Source of the DNA: Neoceratodus forsteri
Taxonomy: Eukaryota; Chordata; Ceratodontiformes; Ceratodontidae
Reading direction: 5' to 3'
DNA length: 64,000 nt
NCBI GenBank assembly: GCA_016271365.2
Contig: JADMNL010000028.1
Location: 56,128,001 to 56,192,000, forward strand
Positions within the stretch are counted from its first letter, which is position 1. Every line of letters begins with the position of its first letter. A model generated the notes under the pieces. The model worked only from the letters and a program-made list of their open reading frames with translations, had not been told where the DNA came from and ran no database searches. Shown one piece after another: positions 25,167-37,049 of the stretch. Both the position numbers and the translations under genes were made by a program.

Positions 25167-25359
25167 TTATCACGAACGCTGACCATACACCCAAGCCTAG
25201 AAAAACAAATCCAGAGTGCCAAGCTGAATTCTAAGTGAAGTAGATTAATGCTGTTTGTAGTAATGGGTTCAAGCACAAGTACAACTAGAGGGAGTGTACA
25301 GAAATGGGGGGATGGTGGCAAGTAACAGGTTAACATCAGAAAGCATTACAGTGGGGTAA

Positions 25360-25590
25360 CCAGTATTTACTGACAAGGTGGGCGCACCCACTGTCCAGGC
25401 CTTCAAAAAAGAACTAGACAGATTTGTGAGAAACAATAGCACTAAGGGTTACACAGCATAAATAGGGGTAATATTCTGACATTAAAGCTTGGATATGTGT
25501 TGGTATTCAAACTGCGGTACAGCAACTGCTATGGAAAGAGGACAGACAAACTGGACCTAAGTCATTTCTACCCCACAGTACCATGTTAAT
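25360..25590 (+). mobile_element. LINE 3' tail (CR1/L2 type)
   Basis: Plus strand reads GAPTVQAFKKELDRFVRNN (about 25,385), the conserved C-terminus of CR1/L2 ORF2. It is followed by a UTR ending 'gacaaactggacctaagtc', equivalent to the 'cagactkgatgggcc' tails of the other LINE ends in this window. Confidence 0.6.
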
Positions 25591-25742
25591 TATGGGTCTT
25601 CACACATCTTTGTAACCCTGACTCCATATCTAAGAGGGTTACTACCCTGCCTAGTAGACTTGACCAAGGTTGAGGGACCTGGGTTCCTACTGCAGATTTA
25701 AAACTGGTTCTTTCCCAAGATAACACTGTTGTGCAGTGCTTC

Positions 25743-26080
25743 CACCCAGAGTGTATTGTAAGTGGGTCTGAATAATATGCCTGGCACAACCCCATGGGAT
25801 GCTGTACCCACCCAGAGTATATTGAAAGTGGGTCTGAAATATATACCTGGCACAACCCCCTGGGATGTTGTACCCACCCAGAGTATATTGTAAGTGGGTC
25901 TGAATAATATGCCTGGCACAACCCCTGGGATGCTGTACCCACCCAGAGTATATTGTAAGTGGGTCTGAATAATATGCCTGGCACAACCCCTGGGATGCTG
26001 TACCCACCCAGAGTATATTGTAAGTGGGTCTGAATAATATGCCTGGCACAACCCCCTGGGATGCTGTACCCACCCACATT
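25743..26080 (+). repeat. Minisatellite, 65/66-bp unit, five copies plus a part
   Basis: Units start with cacccagagt at 25,743, 25,809, 25,875, 25,940, 26,005 and (partial) 26,071, giving periods of 66, 66, 65, 65 and 66 bp. Copies differ by a few substitutions and one-base C-run changes. Open frames of up to 171 codons on the minus strand are translations of this array and not genes. Confidence 0.93.
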
Positions 26081-26084
26081 ACAC

Positions 26085-27370
26085 AGTGTCACCCCACACA
26101 TGGATTAGATTTAGTAAACCCCCCAGTCATTTTCAGTAGTAAGGGCTGTCTCTAATAATATGTGCACATGCCAGAATTATAAAAAATGGTTAACCAGAAT
26201 TGTATTTACAAGGGGTGAGGGTTAGGACAGGGTGAAATGAATGAAGAGGTTTGATTGGCATATCAGACTGGCATTCTTGGCATTGCAGACAGTATAATCA
26301 TTTGCATTTTAAATTCAAACCCTTTAGCATATTTTGCACCCACCGACCTCCTGGTGTATTCAGGATTTATTTGCTATCTCAATAGCCGCACTAGATGGTA
26401 AAGAACATACATCCACTGCCCACACTGGAACCAGTTCCCACTCCATTATAGAACCCCGCAATTCTGTACTTTAAACCTGGGCAGCCAGTACGAAGCTCTT
26501 GGGTTGCAGGCATGATAAAGTGCAGCTAGTTGGCCAGCGTTGGGGCCCTTAAAAGAAAATTAGGTTAGCCTTTTCTTTTCTCAAACTCTGTAAAAACAGT
26601 TTGTTCCCTTACTCTAGGGCTTGGGCGTTAAATTACTGAACTAGGCAAACACAGCTTTAAATGATTTACAGTTCCCTTTTTGGCTTCACAGTGCTGAGTT
26701 TACATACTCACGGTTCTGAAGACATTGCTTGATGTGAGAAAGTAAGCGTAATTCAGACAGGTAGCTGTAACTGAGACCTAGGCAGGGGTTTGTGCTGACC
26801 CTCTTTTAATCAGGCTCTTCCAACTTGCAGGCTGGAAATTCTCAGCATCTTGGGCAGTGTCCCTCTTCTGGGACTAGTAGTCACATTTCTGGAAATGTTC
26901 TGGAACAGACCAGGCTGGGACCAGGGCCAGCACAAGTCAAATTGCCATGTCTAGGCTATGACCCTCTAGGCGAGATTCATATGGCAGTGCCTTGGTTGGT
27001 GGTACACTACCAGGCTGACTGCCAGGACAGTCTCAGATACAGTCTCTTGTGTCAGTCAGGCATTCAGTTTCTTTACCCATCTCAGACCAGCGTGGCAAAC
27101 ATGGTCCTTTTGCTAGTCAGGTCAGTGTCTCAAAAACATGGGTGCATTCCCAGCGATTTTAGTGAAGACCCACACTCCTCCCCAGAGTGCTCAACTAGGG
27201 CTTTAAGGCATGGCTCCCAATGCTAATCACAGGACACAGTCTCTTTCTTTTTTCCTTTTTCACACATTGCAGCACATTCATTTAACTTGGCTTTTCCAGC
27301 CACACAGTTAGCACAACTGTTGTGGTTCTTCAGAAGGCAGTCTTTTTAGGCAAAATGTCACTCTCATTTT
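26085..27370. other. Unassigned region
   Basis: No coding or RNA gene seen. The stretch 26,560-27,240 has an LTR-like feel (CT-rich tract, short T-runs) but no second copy or primer-binding site was recognised. Confidence 0.25.
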
Positions 27371-27552
27371 AATGTTTGTTTGCATGCATGTGCAAGAAAC
27401 ATAGTGCCACCAACGAGTTTTCATAGGTGTGGCACCCTCGCTTCCAATGCCCGGAGTGTTTTTGCAGGCGCGAGTTACACGACAATGAGTGTCCCAGCTG
27501 TCTATGACAGCAGTTCAGATGCAGTGGCAGACAGTTGAAAGCAGATTACCTC

Positions 27553-27643
27553 TATAGTCAGCGGTGGTAATGTGTAGACAATTTACATACTGCCATGTCA
27601 TCAGCAGTATGCAAATTGCTACCATCACCACCACTGACTATAT
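27553..27643. repeat. Inverted repeat, about 40-bp arms, in X copy A
   Basis: tatagtcagcggtggtaatg at the left pairs with ccatcaccaccactgactat at the right, with atttacatactgc facing gcagtatgcaaat. The loop is about 10 bases. The arms have a few mismatches. Confidence 0.75.
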
Positions 27644-28216
27644 CAGTCATTGTATATGCCCCCATTTTTTGTGTGCAGAGGGGTGCCCAATCCCCTTGGC
27701 TCATGCACATCCCCCCAAGACACACTGCATGTTTCATGGGGTGCCCAGTCCCTGTCTGCTCCAGTGCCCCCCCAAAAAACATTCTAGGTGCCACACTGGG
27801 AGCTCACTCCAGCATGGCAAAAGTCCAGCATCTCATATGTCCCCCCACACACTGTATGGCCAATGGGGTGCCCAGTCCCCACTGACCCCACTGACCCCAA
27901 ACAAACTTTAGGTGCCAAGCTCGGAGCCCACCCCAGCGTAGAAAAAGTCCCACTCGTCTTTGTAAAATACAAAAAATCTGTAGTAAAGAAACGGTCCCTC
28001 ATTGACTCTCTTGCCCTCCTCCCCAACCCGCGTCCACCCTCTGCATACCCCACCTCCCCACACCCCCCTCACCCAATACTTACCTCCGGAAGCTGGTGCA
28101 ATGATCTTCGGTGGAGCAGGAATACGTCTACACTCTTCAAAGCCGACTGCGAACTGAAGAAATGCCAGTAAGCTGTATAATAGCATAAATAGGTTTTTTT
28201 CAACTTTGGTGCATGT

Positions 28217-28453
28217 CTTGGTCATTTCTTCAAATTTTTGTACCAAATTTTCAACATGGGATTCTGGGACCCCACCTCATGAATTCAGTGACTGTCATTT
28301 GGTTATTCGGTCCCGAAAAGTGATTTCACAGTCACTGCGCAGAATCACCTTTCGGGACTGATTAACAAAATGACAGTGTCACTGTTCATGAGGTGGGCTC
28401 TCCAAAAGCCTATGTTGCAAATTTGGTGAAAACATTCCCCAAAATGACTATGT
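28217..28453. repeat. Large hairpin in X copy A
   Basis: Arms of roughly 110 bp with scattered mismatches. Pairs include accaaattttcaacat with atgttgcaaatttggt, cacctcatgaa with ttcatgaggtg, and cggtcccgaaaagtgatt with aatcacctttcgggactg. It is the diverged counterpart of the cleaner hairpin at 53,077-53,298 in copy B. Confidence 0.75.
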
Positions 28454-29497
28454 TACAAGCATGCGTTGTGCAGTTTCACACACACTCGCAAATTCTGGAA
28501 TTTGTAATATTGTCACTCCAGATTTTCAGCATTGACATTTTTCACACCGCCTTATGAACAGTACAGCTGTCATTTTTCACATCCTGGCCGAAATGTGTTT
28601 AGCGCAGTCACTGTGGGAGATCAGTATTAAGGACAGATTAAGAAAACCACAGTAATACTGTTCATGAGCAGAGGTCCCAAATGCCTACATTGAAAATCTG
28701 CTGCAAAAAAATTCCCCAAATAATTGCATTACGGATGTGCAGTGTGCAGTTTCTATGTACGCTCATGACCAACAATTTTTTTATATTTTCACTCCAGATT
28801 TTCAACATTACCATTTTTTACACCTCCTTATTAACAGTACAGCTGTCATTTTTCACATCATGTTCAAAATGTGTTTTCACCCCTGTGGCGCCAAATGGCA
28901 CAGTCACTGTGCAAAATCATCTATTGGTTAACAAACTGATAGTGTCACTGTTCATGAGGTGGGATCATAAAAAGCCCATGTTGAAAACTTAGAGTAAAAA
29001 TACCAAGAAATGCCCAGGGCTTTAGGGTTTCCGACCATAACACCCTACCCCATAGGGACTGACAGGTGTCAGGAGTGTGACTTGGGATTGTCAACAGTAA
29101 TGCACATGCCATTCCACCCACACCCCCACCCTGCAGCCAGTAACAGGCATTGAGGAGCACCTTGGACTCTTTGGCCCCAAAGTTCACACCATTCTCCTAT
29201 ACTGCACCCATTTCAGCATATTCCCTTATTGAATGAGGAAAGCGTAAAGCCCGAATACCCCAAGGCACACCTCGACACTTGTCAGTGTCTGCAGGGTAGG
29301 GTGAGGTGAAATGTTGTGACCTTTATGGGTGACAGCCCAAAGGCATACCCCAATGCCTGTCCATCTCTGCAGGGTGGGGGTGGAGTTGGCGTCAGTTCAG
29401 TACATCACTGCATTCCTATACTGCATCTGTCTAACTCTTGCCCTTCCACTGCTAATGCCAGCAAGCAAACATTCAGCATTGGCAAATGATTGTTTCA

Positions 29498-32400
29498 AGA
29501 GGCAAGACCGTAAACCATAGACCATAAACTTAGTAAATTCACTTCTTTTCTCAAGTTTCTCACAAGCCGAATCTCATTAACACAGTTCCTAAGCCATCTG
29601 GCAACTCCCAGGCCAGTGACATTAATTCCTTGAACCAAATTTCACTTGCAGAGGCTAGAGCTCCCCCTCCCTGTGGAGGGTCTCCCACTGAACTGACTTG
29701 TAGGCCTCTTCTCTTTAGCAAGGGGCTGGAGACCCCTCCCTGTGCTGGGGCTTTTGCTGAACTGACCTCCAGACATTATTCTTTCTGGGCAGGGGCAAGA
29801 GTCCCCCTCTCTGTGAAGGACTCACACTGAACTGACTCAGTCTGAAAAGTCTTGGGTTTTGGGAGCTTTTGGCAGCTCCTGACTGGCTGTTTCAGTTGTC
29901 TCTCCAAACAATGAATTTTCATTAGGGTTCCTCAGTGCCTGACAGGTTCCTCATTGAGGTGCCAAGGATTGTCCCTGCTTTTTCATCCACAGGTCTTTGT
30001 ATAGTCCCAAAAGTCTCTATAATGAATCCTGATGTTTTGATTGGCTGACGCTAGGTCAAAGGCTGCGAATATAGCTCTACTCAGATACAGTCCTATTGCA
30101 GTCCAACAATGCCCCAACATTAAAGTACTGGTGCAGCCAGAGGAATTACTTTTTGTTTATGATAGCCCCCTCGGTTTAATAGCCACTCCAGTGCCCTATC
30201 AAGTGCTCATAATATCTAACATTCATTTACGGTCCTTTTTCAGTGGCGGCCTGCCAAAAACTAGTGTCCCTAGGCAGCAGTCCAGGCTCCCCTATAAATA
30301 TCAATGCCTGGGCTCTTTAATATTCATGAAGAGACCCAGCAACGCACAGCGGGGTTGTCGTACTTTATTTACAATAAAGAAAGGCTTGTCTCTAGCCTTG
30401 TTCTGGTCATTGGTCCACACTTGGCCTGTTAGTAGGACTGGGACCACTGAGAAGCTATTCATTTTACTGCAGATGTGGTGAAATGAGGGGCGCACTTCTG
30501 CGTGAGCTGTCCACTTGGCTTGATGTGTATGAAGGGAAAAGGCGGCAGCTCTGCGAGGTTTACCAAGCCAATTAAGGGCAGAAATAAATGTAGGGGCTAC
30601 TTGGAAACTCCAGGGGCACACCAGGAGAGAAACAGGAAGAACATGAGAAGCATAGAGAGGCAGTCAGGAGAAATGGAGCAACAAAGGTAAGTCCCACAGT
30701 GAGGCTACATCTTTAACTAGCCTGCCCCCTCCCAAAATAGCCATTTCTGAAAAGCAGGAATTTCAAGCAGAAAATGTAATGCATTAAGTTTCATTCTAAA
30801 ACTCCTTCAGACATTTATATTTACACAAGATAATTTATTATGTTAGATCCTTGAGTTCATTTGACCATTTTTATGACAATGTCCTGGATTTTGGTTCCTG
30901 ATTTTTTTTAGTCCTTATCCCTGATTTGTTGTATGTGAGGGTTAGAGATGTGTGTCAAATAATAAAAGAAAGGGATAAAATATCCATTCATAGGACAGCT
31001 CATCCAAAGACATCCTTAGTTAGTTAGTTAGGAAAATATAAATGGTCCTGTTCATTTCAGTCATAGGCAGTGCACTGCATTAACATACAGGTTACCTGGA
31101 TTCCTGCGGTACACTTGACCCCTTACTCCAGGATGGCAGAGTCTGAAACATATGTTGAAAGCAGCTTATTCAGACTCCCTGGGAGGGGAGAGGGAGAAGG
31201 GACACCCACCCACTGCATGAGCAACTCGTACAGCAGCTTGGGGTCATGGACTTCACTGCATTGATGACCTCTTACAGAGCTGGCCAAGCCTCACTTTAGG
31301 AAAAGGCAGTCAGAGATGTCTCTGAAACTGTATTCGTAAACCGAGGGTGGGCTTTGCGAGGAAAAAGGCAGGGCCAGGCACTTGAGATGGCCACTGCCAC
31401 CCTGCTCACTGTAAAAGGGCTGTGCTAGCAAAAGGAATCCATCAATGATGCCTTACAAATGTTTATCAATCCACAGGACAGGTGTGTGCTGCCACAGAGA
31501 CAGAATTTATATAAATTTTAGAATCTGGAATACAAGTTCAAGCTGCTCTGTGGTTCCATGCTTCCTACTGGTTTCACACCAGATTTGTTTCTCCACCTGC
31601 TAAGAGCTGTCTACACAATTTCATCTCTAGCCTTCCTGTTCACTGTTTAATATCTTATCACAACTGTTCATTGTCACAGACACACTCAGCAGGTCAGGCC
31701 CCTCTGCTCCCACAGTGCCAACCTCCAAACACAATACAGTGAACAGGTAACAGACAGGGTAACTCTCCTGTCTGCTTTTGGGTCCGAAATCACCTTTAGT
31801 CTCAAGTTCTGGGTGGATTCAAACTGTGAACCTTATGCTAGCATACCCAATGTACAGGCTCAGATACATACCCTCTTCAGGGATTGCAGTGCAATCTTTC
31901 TCCAGGGGCACCAAGCCAGGCTTCCCAAAATGAACTCTTAAAACTCTATAAGAGACCTTAGTTATATTCCTACCTTTTCTCGGTTTGGTAACACCATCAA
32001 GCTCTTGAACAATTGTCAGACTTAACCATCTATACGTCACATGCAAAAAAAAAACAAAAAACTGGCAGACACTCAGGCAATCTTTATGAATATGTTTACT
32101 AAAAATAGATAAAATCAGTAAGATAAAATACAGAACAAATATCAAAGAGCATCACAATCACATAAAAGAAAAACAAGGAAAACTACAGAACCAACTCCTA
32201 CAAAAGTACATTTAGATCTGTTCTACCTAATGTATTACCTCTGTAAGTGCAGTTAAATCAGAGAGCTGTGTCTCTCTCTCTCTCGGAGTCCCAAAATAAA
32301 ATGACAAACAGTTCATACACAAGTATTAGTTTAAACTGTGTCTCCACACCCCTTCTGTGAGTCATCTAGCTCCTCCTTTTAGAATATAAAATTACAAAAA

Positions 32401-33110
32401 AAATGATTTCCTTTCAGGAGATATTTTAAATAATGTGACTTTAGAAGGAAAAAGACATTTCCTAAATTATGAGAGTCTTTAATCAAGCCTTTCATTTGAA
32501 CTGGTGGCTGTTTCCTGTTTTCCCAAGGACATCAAAGGGTTTTACAACTTTTAACACCATGTTGGTATCAAATGTTCTTCCTTTAGGAATCATAAAACTT
32601 TATGAGCCCTATATCCTGGCAGCTGTGTCAGTTCTAATTCAGACAAAAAAAAAAACAACAGGAGACATTTAATCAGGTCTCTGATCTTTAATTATCTCCT
32701 GGTTTCAGGTCACTTGTCACTGCTGACACCTTGATGTAGGCCAATTCTCACATCCTCTGGTCAGATACATATCCTGTAGCTTCACTGAAACCTTGGGGGA
32801 GGGGGGCACCCATGGAAGCACAAAGCACAGGCTGTCTTATGTGAGACAATCACATACTATAGTTTTATATTATAGATATCATAAAACAATCTTAACCAGC
32901 TGTCCAAGCGTCACATACATTGATTTAATTTAAAAGTTAGTTTCTTAAATACTCTGCATTGTAACATGGCTCTAAACAAGAGAGTAAAATAACTAACACA
33001 GACTAGGTAAACAACAACAGGTGACCATTAAGCAACCATGGATTGCGATGTATTACCTTGATGATCCACCATAAGCAATAACCATATACAAGTGACCAGA
33101 GTAAGGAATT
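29498..33110. other. Unassigned region, LTR-like subrepeats in part
   Basis: No coding gene recognised. At 29,650-29,836 three degenerate copies of a unit of about 67 bp share 'ctccctgtg...actgaactgac'. A TC-run lies at 32,270-32,284, and A-runs at 32,046 and 32,647. Sequence at 31,480-31,800 reads like solo-LTR DNA, but no partner was found. Confidence 0.3.
29650..29836 (+). repeat. Degenerate tandem repeat, about 67 bp x 3
   Basis: Each unit carries a 'gctagagctccccctccctgtg'-like start and 'actgaactgac'. Three copies are visible with many substitutions. Confidence 0.6.
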
Positions 33111-33282
33111 CAAACAACATGAAGTCTTGCTATATTATGACATATGCAGTGAGTCCCAACCTTCGAACTGCTCCGGAGGTGAAAGAGTTAACTTTCCATG
33201 CCAGGCATGGAACTTTGAGCTCGAGCTCGGTTGAAAACTCTATCTGTTGTTCTTCAAACTCAAACTGTCAGATTCTTTACTC
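33111..33282 (+). repeat. DIRS-A1 left inverted terminal repeat
   Basis: Starts aaacaacatgaagtcttgct. It is the inverted match of 38,564-38,754 with few differences over about 170 bp, including 'ctccggaggtgaaagagttaac' and 'ccatgccaggcatgg', itself a short palindrome. The outermost bases differ between the two repeats, as is typical of DIRS. Confidence 0.9.
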
Positions 33283-33669
33283 CGCCTCACTGAACAGTCG
33301 CTCCGGAGATTTCTCCTTCTGCTCGGTTCATTTTGTTGGTTAAAGTATTTAGTTTTCAGTTTTTTAACCGAATTTAAACCGCAACCCGGTCGGTTCAAGC
33401 TCTATCTGTGGTATTTGTAAGTACTAGATAGGTTTTACATTTACTTTCTGTGTGGAACTTGTAAATGGTTTTATTGGTTCAGTTTGAACCGATCAAGTTG
33501 TTTCTAATACATTATCTATCTTTAGAAGTGCGGTTCCTGGTTCTTATCAGTTCTAAAAAACGGATTTCATTACGTTTTTTTCCACGACCCGTGACACGGT
33601 TGGGAACCGATAAGAGAGTCTTGCTTGGCGGATTGCCATAAACGAGCAAGTTTTGGATAAGCTGGCACT

Positions 33670-35274
33670 ATGTCTGAGAAACCCAAAAGAAAAACCGGGC
33701 CCACTGGGTTTCAACACTGTACTGTCTGTGGGGAAGCCTTTGCCAAGGCTGACCCCCACACCACCTGTGTTTATTGTCTGGGGTTTGACCACCTCAATGC
33801 AGACTGCCAGATTTGTAAAGTTTTCCTGCAGCTACCCTGGATAAAAGAGTTGGTAGGCTCAGGGAAAGGGAGGCCAAAAAGTCTGCTGAACCGGATGGCC
33901 AGCCCGGTTTGGTTTCAACCAAACCGGAGGGAGTGCCCTCTGACCAGGGCGAGACTTCCTCTGGCAAAAGGAGAGCCGACACTGAGGGGTCGGTTCCAGC
34001 AAAGAGAACTAGAAAATCAGCAGGTGTGGAGCCAAAACTTTCCTCTCCAACTGCTGAAGAAATAGCTAAAGCAATTAAAATTGTTCAGTCACTCTCCCCG
34101 GTTCCGACCGAACCGGCACCATCAGGTAAGCGTACGGTTCGGTCGGTTCCACCGGTTCAAGAGTATGATTTAGAGGAATTTTATGAACCAGAGGAGGGGG
34201 AAGAGGAGTATGAGGAGAGTGAATGTGGATTTGAAAGTCTGGATGTGCCCATTGAACTGGACATCTCTCCAGACAGACCTTCAGGAGTGTCTCCCCCTAG
34301 GCTTTCTGAGTCCCCTTCTCATTTTATGTTTTATAAAAAAGTGGCTGAAACCCTCCAGCTCCCTATGGAGGAAGCTGTGGATGATCAAGAAGAGCCTGAT
34401 TATGTAGAAATGATGGATATCCCAGAATCTAGGAGACGGTCTATTCCTCTGTATAAATCTTTTTGGAAACAGACAGTCAAAATTCTAAAAACTCCTCACA
34501 CTATACCTCCTGTTGATAAAAGAATCGACAAAAGGTATACATTATCAGGCTCTGATACGGAGTTCCTTACACAACAATGCAGCCATGTGGGGGTTGTGCA
34601 GGCTGAAGCCTGTGACAAGGCAAATATTCCCCTGGCCTCACACCCCTGACAAGGACTCCAGAAGGGTTGATGCCATGGCAAAGAAGCAGTACATGGCAGC
34701 ATCCTGGGACTCAGACAGGCAAATAATAGCTTATGTTGCTAGATACCAGAAATCCAGATGGGATACTATTTTGGCTCTAGCAAAGCAGGTCCCTGGCCAG
34801 CTTGCCAAGGAGCTGGAGCAGGTGGCCGCTGATGGTATTGAGGCATCTAAAGTGCAATTCCATGCTGCAGTGGACTGTAATGATGTGTCATCTAGAGTCA
34901 TAGCTACATCTGTGGCTCTCCGTAGAATGGCTTGGCTCAGATGTACTAGCCTGTCACAGGATACCCAGACTAAGGCCATGGATTTCCCTGTTGTGGGCAA
35001 CTCTCTGTTTGGGGAGCAAACAGAGAATGACATGAAGAAAATGGATGAATATAGGACCACCTATAGGAGTGCACAGGCCAAGGAAAGGCAGGCCACTCCT
35101 CAAAGGCAGCCTCTCAGGGGAAGGGGCAGGCCTTTTCATAGGCCTTTTTACCAAGCCCAGGCCTCCTCTTCAGCTTATGCACAGAAGGGGTTCTTTAGAG
35201 GGAGAGGCAGACAGGGTGCAAGCAGACCTGCCTCCACCCCTCAGCCTAAAGCCCCTGCCAAGCAGGCACCCTGA
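33670..35274 (+). pseudogene. DIRS-A1 gag-like ORF, two frameshifts
   Basis: Starts MSEKPKRKTG at 33,670. A zinc-knuckle-like region follows: C-x2-C (CTVC), then CVYC, an H, and CQIC. After a frame change near 33,910, an acidic middle runs to 34,649 with DLEEFYEPEEGEEE and the conserved DYVEMMDIPESRR. After a second frame change (about 34,640) the C-terminal part contains ARYQKSRWDTILAL and ends in an Arg/Gly-rich nucleic-acid-binding tail (RGRGRP, FFRGRGRQG), stop at 35,274. The same protein can be followed in the two minus-strand copies, which supports the start and order. It would coat element RNA. Confidence 0.85.
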
Positions 35275-36960
35275 TGGGGTGCCCAGGGCCATCTCCACTA
35301 CCTGTAGGGGGCAGGCTGGCTTACTTTGTCCAGGACTGGGAGTCTCTAACATCAGACAAGTGGGTCCTGGAAGTAGTAAGCCAGGGACTGGTTCTCAGCT
35401 TCAAAAAATTTCCAAAGATGAGAACCAGATCCTTTCCACCTGCAAATCCATCAGAGGCTCTTGCCCTAGAAGCAGAAGTCTCTACCCTCCTGGCTCTCAG
35501 AGCTGTGGAAAGGGTTCCACCCCTACACCAGGGCAAATGATTCTACTCCAGGTACTTCCTTACCCCAAAAAAGACAGGAGAATGGTGGCCCATCCTGGAT
35601 CTCAGGTACCTAAACAAGCACCTTTTAAAACCAAAATTCAAAATGGTGACTCTGGGAATTATTCTACCCTCTTTAAGGCCAGGGGACTGGCTAGTGTCCC
35701 TGGACCTCAGGATGCCTATTTTCATGTTCTCATCAGAAGCTCCCATCAAAAGTACCTCAGATTCGAACTGCCCTCAGGCCATTACCAGTTCAGAGCAATG
35801 CCCTTCAGCCTCACATCTGCCCCAAGGGTATTCACAAAATGCCTGGCAGTAGCAGTTGCTCATTTAAGAAGGCAAAAAATTGCCATCTTTCCTTACCTGG
35901 ACGACTGGCTCATAGTAGGCCAGTCTCCAGACCAAGTCAGGTTACATCTTCAGGTAACTCAGCAACTGCTAACTTCTCTAGGTTTCCTTCTCAGTCTTCC
36001 AAAGTCAGTCCTAGAACCTGTCCAACTTCTCACCTTCTTAGGTGCAGAACTGAAGACAAAAGAAGCCAGAGCCTTCCTTCCTCTGGAAAGAGCAAGGACC
36101 CTGATTTCTCTGGCTTCCTCCTTCACCCTGCAGGTCTCTCGACCAGCAAGGCATTTTCTCCAGCTCCTGGGACACATGGCTGCTTCGACAGCAGGAGTGC
36201 AGGGAGCCAGATTTCAGATGAGGGACATCCAGTTCCATTTGAGAGCCTTTTGGTCTCAAAGGAGGGACCCTCTAACCAAATTAATCCCAGTGACTCGAAC
36301 CCTGATCCAAGCCCTTCAGTGGTGGCAGGACCAGGGCAATTTGAGACAGGGGTCCCCTTCACCCCTCAGTCTCACTCCTTAATCCTTACTACAGATGCAT
36401 CCCTCTTGGGGTGGGGAGCTCACATGGGCGACCTCACTACCCAGGGATTGTGGTCCCCTCAAGAATCTCTGCTCCACATCAATCTGTTGGAACTCAGAGC
36501 AGTTTTTCTAGCATTTCAAGTTTTTTCCAAATCTGTTCAGAACAAAGTTATTCAGGTCAGAACAGACAATACCACCACAATGTGGTACATCAACAAGCAA
36601 GGGGGCACTCGGTCTACGGCCTTGTGCACCGAAACAATGAAGTTGTGGTCTCAGGCTTACTCTCTGAACACCTCCCTTGTAGCAGTTCACCTCCCAGGCA
36701 AGGACAATGTCCTGGCAGATGCTCTCAGCAGGATTTCCCAGGGCCATCACGAATGGGATCTGGATCCCCTAGTACTGGAGGTGGTATCTGCCAGATGGGG
36801 CACACCCCAGATAGATCTTTTTGCAGCCCCAGACAATCACCAACTTCCCTTTTTGTTTGCAGGCCCCCAGTGTTGGGCTCAGTCCCCTGGATGCCTTCCT
36901 TCTCAGTTGGGAAGGAAGTTTTCTACGCCTTTCCCCTTCCCTCTCCGTTCAAAGTGCTAG
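35275..36960 (+). pseudogene. DIRS-A1 reverse transcriptase / RNase H, broken
   Basis: Begins right after the gag stop with PVGGRLAYFVQDWESL. RT motifs: a stop interrupts the block before YFLTPKKTGEWWPILDLRYL (35,550-35,610), and the motif-A region is frameshifted at 35,700 (VSLDL, then DAYFHVLIRS in another frame). Next come FELPSGHYQFRAMPF and the catalytic YLDDWLIVG box (about 35,895). RNase H follows in a third frame: LILTTDASLLGWG (36,380), RTDNTTTMWYIN (36,560) and HLPGKDNVLADALSR (36,690). The TDAS, DNTT and ADALSR blocks carry the expected acidic residues. Reads in three frames, so no full protein can be made. Confidence 0.87.
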
Positions 36961-37049
36961 TCAAAATCAGATCTCAACCCTGCAAGATGATCCTGATTGC
37001 TCCAGACTGGGCCAGACAGCCCTGGTACCCACTCCTTATGCCCTTAGCA

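Larger units (their letters stand above)
27373..29497 (-). mobile_element. X element copy A (unclassified modular transposon)
   Basis: A 2.1-kb element that is the reverse complement of the element at 51,159-54,103. Subterminal inverted motifs TGTTTGCATGC (27,377-27,387) and GCAAGCAAACA (29,461-29,471) mark the ends; homology to copy B continues about 25 bp outside the second one. From left to right: a conserved end segment (27,380-27,545), an inverted repeat (27,553-27,643), GC-rich subrepeats with 'ggggtgcccagtccc' (27,680-27,930), a conserved 'gccgactgcgaactgaagaaatgccagtaagc' core (28,141-28,175), a long hairpin (28,217-28,453), about two 280-290-bp modules (28,453-28,985), then Ctgcagggt-type subrepeats (29,000-29,470). 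No protein is encoded. Confidence 0.75.

Noticed and set aside
24166..25336. Several open frames of 80-230 codons on both strands
   Set aside because: GC-rich low-stop DNA, no domains, and overlapping frames on both strands; more likely compositional.
25586..26101. 171-codon open frame with repeated GYSIPG / RHIIQTH text
   Set aside because: It is the minus-strand translation of the 65/66-bp minisatellite; frames break wherever a unit is 65 bp.
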